Shown one piece after another: positions 53,595 to 62,966 of a stretch of 64,000 bases of DNA. The position numbers were made by a program, and so were the translations under genes. Below the pieces are notes generated by a model. The model saw nothing but the letters and a program-made list of their open reading frames with translations, was not told the DNA's origin and searched no databases. Positions within the stretch are counted from its first letter, which is position 1; each line of letters starts with the position of its first letter. Origin of the DNA: an uncultured Clostridia bacterium (GTDB taxonomy: Bacteria; Bacillota; Clostridia; TANB77; CAG-508); the NCBI GenBank assembly GCA_928721915.1, contig CAKMVZ010000004.1:38025-102024 (forward strand), read 5' to 3'.

Positions 53595-56191
53595 ATGAAT
53601 TTGCAAAAATTTACTCAAAAATCAATAGAAGCTATTCAAAATGCTCAAAATCTTACAATAGAAAATCATAATTCACAAGTTGAACAAGAGCATATTTTAT
53701 TAGCTTTAATTGAGCAATCTGATAGTTTAATAAAAGAATTATTAAAGAAAATGAATGTCTCAGATGAATTCACAAATGAAATAAAGAAAAATATTGAAAA
53801 CAAACCTAAAATGATGAGTGCAAATTTAAATCAATCTGAAAATATTTATGTTTCAAATGATACAAATATATGTTTAAATAAGGCAGAAGAAATTGCTAAA
53901 AATATGAAAGATGAATATGTTTCAGTTGAGCATATTATGATTTCTTTAATTGAAAATGCTAATCAAAATTTAAAATCATTATTTAAAAAATATAATATTA
54001 CAAAAAATGCTTTTTTAAAGGTTTTATCAAGTGTTAGAGGTAATACTAGAGTAACAACTGATAATCCAGAGTCAACATATAATGTTTTAGAAAAATATGG
54101 TCAAGATTTAACTAAACTTGCAAGAGAACAAAAATTAGACCCTGTTATTGGTAGAGATACAGAAATTAGAAATGTTATTAGAATTTTATCAAGAAAAACT
54201 AAAAATAATCCATGTTTAATCGGTGAACCTGGTGTTGGTAAAACTGCTATAGCAGAAGGTTTGGCATTAAGAATTGTAAGAGGAGATGTTCCAGAAGATT
54301 TAAAAAATAAAACTATATTTTCTCTTGATATGGGTTCTTTAGTTGCTGGTGCAAAATATAGAGGAGAATTTGAAGAAAGATTAAAAGCAGTTTTGCAAGA
54401 AATTAGAAAAAGCAATGGCGAAATAATTTTATTTATAGATGAAATTCATACCATAGTTGGAGCTCGGAAAAACAGATGGAGCAATGGACGCTGGAAATCT
54501 TTTAAAACCAATGCTTGCACGACGGAGAACTTCATTGCATAGGTGCTACAACTTTAAATGAATATAGACAATATATTGAAAAAGATAAGGCACTAGAAAG
54601 ACGTTTTCAAACTGTAATGGTAGATGAACCAACTGTTGAAGATACTATTGCTATCTTAAGAGGTTTAAAAGAAAGATATGAAGTTTATCATGGTGTAAAA
54701 ATTGCTGATAATAGCTTGATTGCAGCTGCTACTTTGTCACATAGATATATTACAGATAGATTTTTACCAGATAAAGCTATAGACTTAGTTGATGAAGCAT
54801 GCGCAATGATTAAAACTGAAATGCAATCAATGCCAACAGAGCTTGATGAAGTTTCAAGAAAAATAATGCAATTAGAAATTGAAGAAACTGCTTTATCAAA
54901 AGAAACAGATGAAATTTCAAAACAAAGATTATCTGATATTCAAAAAGAAAAATCAGAACTTAAAGAAAAGTTTGGAAGTATGAAAGCAAAATGGGAAAAT
55001 GAAAAACAGGCTATTGGAAAAGTTCAAAAATTACGTGAAGAAATAGAAAATGTAAATAGTGAAATTGAAAAAGCAGAAAGAAATTATGAATTAAATAAAC
55101 TTGCTGAATTAAAATATGGCAAGCTTCCTGAACTTCAAAAACAATTAGAAGAAGAGGAAGAAGTGACTGAAAAGAGTAAAGAAGATGGACTTTTAAGAAA
55201 TAAAGTGACAGAAGATGAAATCACAAAAATTGTTTCAAGATGGACTGGGATTCCTGTAACTAAACTTATGGAAGGCGAAAGAGAAAAAATTTTGAATCTT
55301 GATAAAATTTTACATAAAAGAGTTATTGGACAAGATGAAGCAGTAGAAAAAGTAACAGAAGCTATAATGCGTTCAAGAGCAGGTATTGCAGACCCAACAA
55401 GACCAATTGGTTCATTTATGTTCTTAGGTCCCACTGGTGTTGGTAAAACTGAACTTGCTAAAAGTTTGGCTGAGAGCTTATTTGATGATGAAAAAAATAT
55501 GATAAGGATTGATATGAGTGAATATATGGAAAAATTCTCAGTATCAAGATTAATTGGTGCTCCTCCAGGATATGTTGGATATGAAGAAGGAGGACAGCTA
55601 ACTGAAGCTGTAAGAAGAAAACCATACTCTGTAGTTTTATTTGATGAAATTGAAAAAGCTCATCCTGATGTATTTAACATATTACTTCAAGTTTTAGATG
55701 ATGGTAGAATTACAGATTCACAAGGAAGAACAGTTGATTTTAAAAATACTATAATTATTTTAACTTCAAATTTAGGTTCTGAATTTATTTTAGAGGGAAT
55801 TAATGAAAACGGAGAAATTTCTGAAGAAGCAAGAAATAAAGTCCAAAATTTGCTAAAAAAGAGCTTTAGACCTGAATTTTTAAATCGTTTAGATGAAATA
55901 GTATTTTATAAACCACTTCAAAAAACCGAGGTTTCAAAAATTTTAGATTTATTAATTGTAGATTTAGAAAAAAGGTTAGATGATAAACATTTAAAATTAC
56001 AATTAAGTGGTAAAGCAAAAGATTATCTAATAAATAATGGATACGATCCAGTTTATGGCGCAAGACCTTTAAAAAGATTTGTTCAGAAAAAACTAGAAAC
56101 TTTGATTGCAAGAAAAATTTTAGAAAGAAAAATCATGCCAAATTCAACTATAAATATTGATTTTGAAAATAATGAACTAATTGTGAAATAA
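53595..56191 (+). CDS. clpB: ATP-dependent disaggregase ClpB with two CGGA quadruplets
   Basis: 864 residues when two CGGA units are read as Gly. Site 1 at 54465-54468 is Gly291 in HTIVGAGKTDGAMDAGNLL; site 2 at 54523-54526 is Gly310 in PMLARGELHCIGATT. Both are invariant in the family; in triplets the protein ends at about residue 316 with a nonsense tail. Domains: N domain (1-150), AAA1 with Walker A GEPGVGKT near 210-217, coiled-coil middle domain, AAA2 with GPTGVGKTELAKS, and a C domain. Length and middle domain fit ClpB rather than ClpC. It works with DnaK to dissolve aggregates. RBS AAGGAG; HrcA-type control is likely. Confidence 0.92.
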
Positions 56192-56262
56192 TAGTGAAAA
56201 TCTTGTAAAAAGATTGTGAAATTAGTTGACTTCTATTTTAAAAATTAATATAAATATAAATG

Positions 56263-56296
56263 AATTCTCCTATAAAAAATAGGAGAATTTTAATTT
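56263..56296 (+). terminator. Terminator after clpB
   Basis: AATTCTCCTA (56263-56272) pairs perfectly with TAGGAGAATT (56280-56289), then TTAATTTTT. Confidence 0.8.
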
Positions 56297-56316
56297 TTAT
56301 AATGGAGTAAAGATAA

Positions 56317-58261
56317 ATGGATTGTGAAACTAAAAAATATTTAAAACTTTTAAGTAAAGAATATAAAAATATAAGTGAAGTTACAGAAGAAATAATAAAT
56401 TTAAAAGCAATTATAAATCTTCCAAAAGGAACAGAAATATTTTTAAGTGATATTCATGGAGAATATGAACCATTTGTACATATTTTAAATAATGGTGCAG
56501 GAATTATTAGAAGTAAGATTGAGGATGTATTTGAAAATACAATAACAGAAAAAGAAAGAAGTCTGCTTGCTACTCTAATTTATTATCCGAGAGAAAAATT
56601 AAAATTAGTAAAAAAACAAGTACAAAATTTAAATGAATGGTATAGCATAACTTTATATAGATTAATTGAAGTTGCTAGAAAAGTAAGTTCAAAATATACA
56701 AGATCAAAAGTAAGAAAAGCAATGCAAAAAGGTTTTGACTATATAATTGATGAACTTCTTCATTCTCGGAGGTGAAGAAAAAGATAAGGAAAGATATTAT
56801 AAAGAAATTATAAAGACAATTATTGATTTAAATAGTGCAGATGAATTTATAGTAGCAATTTCTAATTTAATTAAGAGAATGGCAATTGATCATTTACATA
56901 TTATAGGTGATATTTTTGATAGAGGTAGACATCCTGATTTAATAATGGAAAGCTTAATAAATTTTCACAGTTTAGATATTCAATGGGGAAATCACGATAT
57001 ATTATGGATGGGAGCTGCATGTGGAAATTTATCTTCAATTGCGAATGTTGTTAGAATTTGTGCAAGGTACAATAATATTGGACTTTTAGAAGATAGCTAT
57101 GGTATAAATACGAGACCACTTTCAACTTTTGCATTAGAAACATATAAAAATGATAAATGTGAAAAATTTATGCCTAAAGTTTTTGAATATAATGAATATG
57201 ATAATAGTGATAAAAATATAGTTGCTAAAATTCATAAGGCAATTACTATTATTCAGTTTAAATTAGAAGGTCAATTAATAAAAAAACATCCTGAATATAA
57301 AATGAATGATAGACTTTTATTAGATAAAATTGATTTTAAAAAAGGTATAATAAAAATTGAAAATCATGAATATAAATTAAATGAAAATAATTTTCCAACA
57401 ATAGATACAAATGATGTTTATAAACTAACAAAAGAAGAAAAAGAAATAATAGACAGGTTAAAGGATTCTTTTAAAAGTAGTAATTCTTTAAATAATCATA
57501 TTAAATTTTTATATGAAAAAGGCTCAATATATAAAACTTTTAATGAAAATTTATTATTTCATGGTTGTATACCTACAGAAAAAAATGGAGAATTTAAAAA
57601 AATTGAATTTTTAGGGGAGACTCTGACGGGAAAAAGATATTTAGATAAAATTAATATTGCAGCAAATAGAGCTTATTTTGAAGTACAAGGAAATGAAAAA
57701 GAAATAGATATTATGTGGTTTTTATGGGCTTGTAAAGATTCACCATTATTTGGAAAGGAGAAAATGGCAACATTTGAGAGTTATTTTATAGATGATAAAG
57801 AAACTCATAAAGAACCAAAAAATCCATATTATAAATATATAGAGCAGGAAGAATATTGCAAAAAAATTTTAAAAGAGTTTGGCTTAGAAAGTGATGATTC
57901 ACATATAATGAATGGTCACATTCCAGTTAAAGCAAAAGATGGTGAAAGTCCAATTAGAGCTAATGGAAAAATGTTTGTAATAGATGGAGGATTAGCAAAA
58001 AGTTATCGTGAAAAAACAGGAATTGCGGGTTATATTTTAACATATAATTCACATGGATTATTACTTAGCAAAAACAAAGCATTTGAATCTATAGATAAAG
58101 CAATAAAAGAAGAAAGTGATATTATAAGTGAGATTATAGTAAAAGAAAATGTAGAAAGAAAAACTGTTGGCGATACTGATATTGGAAAAAAACTAAAGTC
58201 TGAAATAGAGGATTTAAAAGAATTACTAATTGCATATAAAAACGGAAATTTATTAAAATAA
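56317..58261 (+). CDS. fbp: Class III fructose-1,6-bisphosphatase with one CGGA quadruplet
   Basis: 647 residues when CGGA at 56767-56770 is read as Gly151 (DELLHSGGEEKDKERYY). In triplets it splits into a 152-codon piece and a long second frame with no RBS. The metallophosphatase motifs are divided between them: DIHGEYEPF before the site, GDIFDRGRHPD and WGNHDILWMGAACG after it, so an active enzyme needs the join. It hydrolyses fructose-1,6-bisphosphate in gluconeogenesis. RBS GGAG. Length is normal for the Firmicutes type. Confidence 0.92.
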
Positions 58262-58349
58262 TTTTTAATTTTACTTGACATAATACCAAAAATTTTATAT
58301 TATCAAGAAAAAAGCTAGTTTGCCAAAAATTGAAAGGGGGCTAAGGTCA

Positions 58350-59003
58350 ATGATTATTGAACTGCCTAAAAGATTTATGTACACAGGAAAGAATTCTCGG
58401 AATTATGCATATGTAAAAGATAGAAAGCTGTATATTGTTGGAGGTGTTAGTTACGAAGACTTAATGTATAGTTTGACATACTCTTTATATGGATATGAGG
58501 AATGCTATTACTGTGGAAAAAAACTTAATAGAAAAACGATGACATTAGATCATATGTTTCCAAGAAGCTGGGGAGGTGTAAGTATTACCAATAACTTAAA
58601 ACCATGTTGCCAAGAATGCAATAGTTCTAATAAAAATAGAATGACGGCAATTCAATATAAAAAGTGGCTTAAAATTGTTGGTAAAAAAGAAAGAAAAGAA
58701 TACTATAAAAAGGCTATTTCAATAAATGAAGAACGGAGGAAAGAAGGAGAAATTATTCTTCCTAAGAAATGGATGACTCAATATGAAATTTCGAATTTAA
58801 GAAATAAATTTGATTTTAGTATTATAAAAGATGATAAAAATTATATTGATGAGTTCTTTTTGGAACATTTCGCTTATCCTAAACCTATAATAGTTTCAGT
58901 AAATGATTGGTTACTTAGTGGATTCCATATTATTTATCATGCGTGCAAGCATAAAGTTTATACTGTTCCAGCTATCATACTAGAAAATGTTATAAAAATG
59001 TAA
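58350..59003 (+). CDS. HNH endonuclease family protein, probably acquired
   Basis: 217 residues from the ATG at 58350. The HNH fold is clear: CYYCGKKLNRKTMTLDHMFPRSWGG followed by NLKPCCQECNSSN, giving two zinc CxxC pairs, the catalytic His in LDH and the Asn. Proteins of this kind cleave DNA and are common in phage and mobile DNA. It contains two in-frame CGG Arg codons (NSRNY and EERRK), unlike host-type neighbours, pointing to standard-code origin. A terminator follows. Confidence 0.82.
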   Translation: MIIELPKRFMYTGKNSRNYAYVKDRKLYIVGGVSYEDLMYSLTYSLYGYEECYYCGKKLNRKTMTLDHMFPRSWGGVSITNNLKPCCQECNSSNKNRMTAIQYKKWLKIVGKKERKEYYKKAISINEERRKEGEIILPKKWMTQYEISNLRNKFDFSIIKDDKNYIDEFFLEHFAYPKPIIVSVNDWLLSGFHIIYHACKHKVYTVPAIILENVIKM

Positions 59004-59019
59004 TAAGAGTCGTTTTTTC

Positions 59020-59048
59020 AAAGCAGGCAGTTGCCTGCTTTTATTTTA
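59020..59048 (+). terminator. Terminator after the HNH gene
   Basis: AAAGCAGGCA (59020-59029) pairs perfectly with TGCCTGCTTT (59032-59041), then TATTTT. Confidence 0.8.
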
Positions 59049-59135
59049 ATATATAATTTTTAAATAATTGTATTGATTTTTAAAGGTTATTAATATAAAA
59101 TAAAAAAGAAAAAAGTAGTAAATTTTGAGGTAATT

Positions 59136-59438
59136 ATGTTAGTCGAAAGAAAAATTAAAGAATTAGCTGAACAAAAAGAATATGTAAAAGTTTTTAATTA
59201 TTTTCATGATGAATATACTGAAATGATGAAAAATTTTTTAATGAGACATGAAGTAAAATTAAATGAAGATGATTGTCTTATAAATTATATAGTAAAAACT
59301 AGATGTTTCATGCCAAAATTTACTAATTATACATTTCCAATTACAAATGCAATGTATGATGAAAATTTACCAGAAAGAACTAAATATGATTTACTTATGG
59401 ATAGCTATCCTATTGTAAAAGATGTGTTTAGTAAATAA
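59136..59438 (+). CDS. Hypothetical protein
   Basis: 100 residues, helical N terminus, with several aromatic residues; no recognised motif. RBS TGAGG. It precedes the TSCPD gene by 35 bases on the same strand and may share its transcript. Confidence 0.6.
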   Translation: MLVERKIKELAEQKEYVKVFNYFHDEYTEMMKNFLMRHEVKLNEDDCLINYIVKTRCFMPKFTNYTFPITNAMYDENLPERTKYDLLMDSYPIVKDVFSK

Positions 59439-59473
59439 ATTTATAAAAATATTTAAATTAAGGAGAGGGTTGT

Positions 59474-59737
59474 ATGCAATATACATATATTCCAAAAGGT
59501 GTATGCTCACAAAAGATGATTATAGAGGTTGATAAAAATATTATAAAATCAGTAAAAATTGTTGGAGGATGTGCTGGAAATACAGTAGGAGTTTCAAGAT
59601 TAGTTGAAGGAATGAATGTAGATGAAGCAATTAAAAGATTAAAAGGAATTCCATGTGGTTTTAAACCAACATCATGTCCGGACCAATTATCAAAAGCATT
59701 AGAAGAAGTAAAAGCTTTGCAAGAAAAGGGAGCCTAA
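59474..59737 (+). CDS. TSCPD-domain protein (TIGR03905-like)
   Basis: 87 residues. The Cys-containing TSCPD motif (FKPTSCPDQLSKAL) and GGCAGNTVGVSRL identify the family, whose domain also ends some B12-dependent ribonucleotide reductases. Stand-alone members are widespread in Clostridia; function unknown. RBS AAGGAGAGG. Confidence 0.85.
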   Translation: MQYTYIPKGVCSQKMIIEVDKNIIKSVKIVGGCAGNTVGVSRLVEGMNVDEAIKRLKGIPCGFKPTSCPDQLSKALEEVKALQEKGA

Positions 59738-59747
59738 ATTTAAAAAT

Positions 59748-59792
59748 ATCCCACAGAGATTTAACTTTAAAATCTCTGTGGGATGTTTTTTA
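59748..59792. terminator. Bidirectional terminator
   Basis: ATCCCACAGAGATTT (59748-59762) pairs perfectly with AAATCTCTGTGGGAT (59770-59784), followed by G and T run; it serves the convergent TSCPD and rsmA genes. Confidence 0.85.
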
Positions 59793-60644
59793 TTTTATTA
59801 TATCATATAATTTTTTAAAATCTTCTAAACTAAGTTTTTCACCTCTTATTTTTGTATCTAAACCTATAGAAATAAAGGCTTTTTCTGCTTCTTCTTTTGA
59901 TTTAAAAAAATTGTTATTTACTAATCCATTTATTAAAGTTTTCCTTTTTTGTGAAAAGGCTGCTTTTATTATATTAAAAAATAATTCTTTATTTTCTATA
60001 TCAATTCTTGGTTTATTTAAAAATTTCATATTTATAACTGCCGAATCCACTTCTGGAGCTGGTAAAAAACTATTCTTAAATACATTTATTTTAAGAATAG
60101 CATCTGTATAATAATTAACTAGATAAGAAATTGCACTTGAATTTTTACTTCCAGGAATAGCAGTTAGCCTCTGGGCCACCTCTTTTTGTACCATAACAGT
60201 TATTGACTCTACATTTAAATTTAATTCTAATAATTTTATAATTATTGGAGTTGTAATATAATATGGAAGATTAGCGACAATTTTACATTTTTTTATAGTT
60301 TCATTTAAGTTTTCTGTTATTAATCTATTTAAATCAACATTTAAAACATCTTCATGTATAAGTTCAAAATTATTATAGAATTTAAATCTATCATTTAAAA
60401 TTTTTAACATTTTATCATCAATTTCAATAGAAATAACTTTTCCTGCTTTTTCTACTAAAACTGAAGTTAAACTTCCAATTCCAGGTCCAATTTCAATTAT
60501 TAAGTCAGAAGAAGAAATTTCTGCTACATCACAAATTTCTTCTATTACAAATTCATCAATTAAAAAATTTTGACCTAATTTTTTATTAGCAGTAATTCCA
60601 TATTTTTTCATTATAAATAGAGTTTCACTATATAAATTATCCAT
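59790..60644 (-). CDS. rsmA: 16S rRNA (A1518/A1519-N6) dimethyltransferase
   Basis: 284 residues, normal for KsgA. KKLGQNFLID, SAM motif EIGPGIGSLT, NLPYYITTP (catalytic NLPY) and VDSAV motifs. It dimethylates two adenines in the 3' end of 16S rRNA. Its start overlaps the end of the HAD gene by 8 bases, so the two are cotranscribed. Confidence 0.95.
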   Translation of the reverse strand: MDNLYSETLFIMKKYGITANKKLGQNFLIDEFVIEEICDVAEISSSDLIIEIGPGIGSLTSVLVEKAGKVISIEIDDKMLKILNDRFKFYNNFELIHEDVLNVDLNRLITENLNETIKKCKIVANLPYYITTPIIIKLLELNLNVESITVMVQKEVAQRLTAIPGSKNSSAISYLVNYYTDAILKINVFKNSFLPAPEVDSAVINMKFLNKPRIDIENKELFFNIIKAAFSQKRKTLINGLVNNNFFKSKEEAEKAFISIGLDTKIRGEKLSLEDFKKLYDIIK

Positions 60645-61203
60645 AAATTTTTCCTTTTAAATTATTTATTTTTTCATATAAATCTAACCAATTATTAGTT
60701 CTTTGAACATTTGTAGAAATATTTTTGTTTACAATAGAAGTAAATAGAATTGAAATTCCTCCAATTGCTTCAAATTCTTCGCAATATTTTACAGAATCAT
60801 CAATCAAAATATCTATATTATTTTCTTTGCAAATATCTGCTTTTTTTAAACTATTAAAGAAAATTTTATCAAATTTAATATTGTTATTTTTAAGAAATTC
60901 TAAAGTAAGTTTCTCAGAGCCTTTATATTGTTTTTCTCCTCTTGAAGTTATTATATAAATTTGATTTCCTTCTTCTATAAGTTTATTAATAATATTAACA
61001 GAGTTTTCTTTTAAAGTAACTAAAGATAATATTTTTACAATATTTTTTTCTATAAACTCCTTAGCAACTTCTGGGACTTCTCCTCTCATTATTTCAACAA
61101 TATAAGGAATAAGTTTTATGCTTCCTTCAAATTCTAAAAAATGTTTTTTTAGAGTAAGTGATGTATCTACAATTACATCATCAATATCAATACCAATTTT
61201 CAT
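60637..61203 (-). CDS. HAD-family 5'-nucleotidase-like protein
   Basis: 188 residues from the ATG at 61203 (TTGGAGG upstream). Haloacid dehalogenase motif I is GIDIDDVIVD, motif II Thr/Ser in IITSRG, and motif III/IV DILIDDS. Fits the deoxyribonucleotidase-type HAD phosphatases. Translationally coupled to rsmA. Confidence 0.8.
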   Translation of the reverse strand: MKIGIDIDDVIVDTSLTLKKHFLEFEGSIKLIPYIVEIMRGEVPEVAKEFIEKNIVKILSLVTLKENSVNIINKLIEEGNQIYIITSRGEKQYKGSEKLTLEFLKNNNIKFDKIFFNSLKKADICKENNIDILIDDSVKYCEEFEAIGGISILFTSIVNKNISTNVQRTNNWLDLYEKINNLKGKIYG

Positions 61204-61293
61204 AAAACCCTCCAAATACTAATTATATTAGAAGTATATAATATTGCGGAAAAATAGTCAACATAATTAAAAAATATTTTTTGTAATAAAAAG

Positions 61294-61321
61294 ATAGAGC
61301 CGCTTTAGAAGCAGCTCTTTT
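61294..61321 (-). terminator. Probable terminator
   Basis: AGAGC and CGCTT pair with AAGC and GCTCT with one mismatch; T-rich sequence follows on either strand. It overlaps the end of the small membrane ORF. Confidence 0.5.
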
Positions 61322-61526
61322 TGCCAACAATCAGTTGAGTGTTCAGATTTTGAAACTTTTTCACTATAGCATAGATGTTTCCTATAAATTCAGGGAAAAA
61401 GAAATAAAATGCTGAGCTAATCATAAAAATATTAGCGATTCTTTCTGAGAAAAGTACTGAAAATATTAAATATTCTCCTATGATTCCCAAAACATATAGT
61501 AGAAAGCAAATTATTAATAAAATCAA
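61305..61526 (-). CDS. Small membrane protein or fragment
   Basis: 73 codons from a TTG with no visible RBS. Two hydrophobic segments (about 2-22 and 30-50) and a terminator at its 3' end suggest a real protein or the tail of one. Weakly supported. Confidence 0.3.
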   Translation of the reverse strand: MILLIICFLLYVLGIIGEYLIFSVLFSERIANIFMISSAFYFFFPEFIGNIYAIVKKFQNLNTQLIVGKKSCF

Positions 61527-61640
61527 ATTTTAAAGTTTTTAAAATTAGAAAAATATATAAGCAATAAGATAAATAAGGGTAGATTTTTTTAAAAGTATAT
61601 GTTAAAATAAAAAAACTTAAAAAATAAAGGAGGGATAATT

Positions 61641-62447
61641 ATGGAAAATATTACTTTAGATCCTGAATATGAAAATTTAATTATTGAAGTTAATAAATTA
61701 AAAGAAAAAGTTGCAGAAAAAATTGCTGAGCGTGATATGCTTGCTTTTCATGTTATTCCTGATATAGAAGCAAAATATATGAATAAAATAGGAGTTTTAG
61801 AAAATGATGCATTTATTGCAAATTTAAAGCTTATTAAAGCTAATAGAAAATTAGAATTATACAAAGAAAGAATAAAACTAAAAGCACCAATTAATGATAA
61901 AGAAATAGAAAATCAACTTAATATTGAATTTGACGAAATTGAAGAAGAATATAATGAATTACAAGAAGAAGTTTTTCTAGATGTAGATGATGACTTTACA
62001 GATAAAGTTACAGAAGAGCTTTTAAAACTTTTAAATGTAATTTATAAAAATTTAATTAAAAGACTTAGTCCATTAATTAATTTTGATAATACAAGAATTG
62101 ACAATCAATTATATGAACTCTTAGAAAAATCATATAGAGAGCTTGATTTATCAATGATGACAAAACTTCAAACAATATGTGAACAGGTAAAAGCAGATTC
62201 TAGCTTAGCAATTGGAGATGTTAAAACTTTAGAAAAGGCTAAAAGTAAATACTTAGATTTAATTTCAGAAAACGAAGAAATAATTTTACATATAAAATCT
62301 TCTGACTCTTTTGAAAAAAAGAGAATTTTAGATGATGAAAACTTAGTTAGAAAAACTAAAAAAGAAATAAATGAAGAGATAAATCAAATTGAAGAAGAAA
62401 CAAAAAAAGTAGAAAAAGAATTAAAAAAATTGCAAAAAAGTTTATAA
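61641..62447 (+). CDS. Hypothetical coiled-coil protein
   Basis: 268 residues, acidic, Glu/Lys-rich, with coiled coils at about 10-100 and 230-268 and a helical core between. The pattern NLIIEVNKLKEKVAEKIAERDML is typical of Clostridia proteins of unknown role. RBS AAAGGAGGG. The membrane protein with a quadruplet codon follows. Confidence 0.65.
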   Translation: MENITLDPEYENLIIEVNKLKEKVAEKIAERDMLAFHVIPDIEAKYMNKIGVLENDAFIANLKLIKANRKLELYKERIKLKAPINDKEIENQLNIEFDEIEEEYNELQEEVFLDVDDDFTDKVTEELLKLLNVIYKNLIKRLSPLINFDNTRIDNQLYELLEKSYRELDLSMMTKLQTICEQVKADSSLAIGDVKTLEKAKSKYLDLISENEEIILHIKSSDSFEKKRILDDENLVRKTKKEINEEINQIEEETKKVEKELKKLQKSL

Positions 62448-62539
62448 AGTAACAAAAACTTATAGTTTTCATATTATATAATATCGTAAGGATTTAAAAA
62501 AATATTTTACTATATTTTTATGGAAGGAAGCGGTATTGT

Positions 62540-62927
62540 ATGAGAGAAGAGTCTTGTAAGTTTTTGCTAAACATTGCAATAGGAATAGCGATTTCATTAA
62601 TTATTTCATTACTTTTTTATTATGGATTTTTACCAAGAATGATTATAGCTATAGTATTTTCTTTAATATTAGCATTACTTTCACTGCTTATATTATCAAT
62701 ACTAGGCTCGTCTGACAATGGTTTTTCGCGTTCCTCTTTGAGTAAAAATTGTTTTCAAACTTTGTTTAGTATTATTCGGAAATATATTATTTAGTTTAAT
62801 TACTTTAGTTATATCTTTATCCAGTGGAAATATTTTATCAGCAGTATTAGTTGGCTTTTCAATATTTTTCCTTATATTAAATTTATGTAGTTTGGTCATG
62901 AATTTGTGCTGTTCAGTAAAATATTAA
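62540..62927 (+). CDS. Small membrane protein with one CGGA quadruplet
   Basis: 128 residues when CGGA at 62777-62780 is read as Gly80. In triplets it stops at 62794 after IIRKYII. With the quadruplet the frame continues as FSIIGNILFSLITLVISL, adding two more membrane helices, and stops at TAA 62925-62927, directly at the start of a strong terminator. So the placement of the terminator independently supports the quadruplet reading. Four membrane helices in all; function unknown. The ATG follows GGAAGG. Confidence 0.75.
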
Positions 62928-62960
62928 AAGGCAAAGTTAAAATACTTTGCCTTTAATTTT
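62927..62960. terminator. Bidirectional terminator
   Basis: AAAGGCAAAGT (62927-62937) pairs perfectly with ACTTTGCCTTT (62944-62954), between the membrane protein and the convergent sortase gene. Confidence 0.85.
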
Positions 62961-62966
62961 TAAAAT

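Noticed and set aside
53595..56191. Calling the gene clpC
   Set aside because: The N domain, VGAGKTDGAMDAGNLL context, long coiled-coil middle domain and 864-residue length fit ClpB.
47944..56800. Reading the many broken ORFs as pseudogenes or random sequencing indels
   Set aside because: All 14 breaks are at in-frame CGGN, all need +1, all give Gly, and a matching tRNA is present; errors would not be so uniform. Systematic C insertion before GG cannot be fully excluded without reads, since the variant tRNA itself contains CGGA on the + strand.
21904..62927. Programmed +1 frameshifting by P-site slippage at a hungry CGG codon
   Set aside because: The codons before CGG are very different and mostly do not re-pair after a +1 slip, and no common stimulatory sequence is visible.
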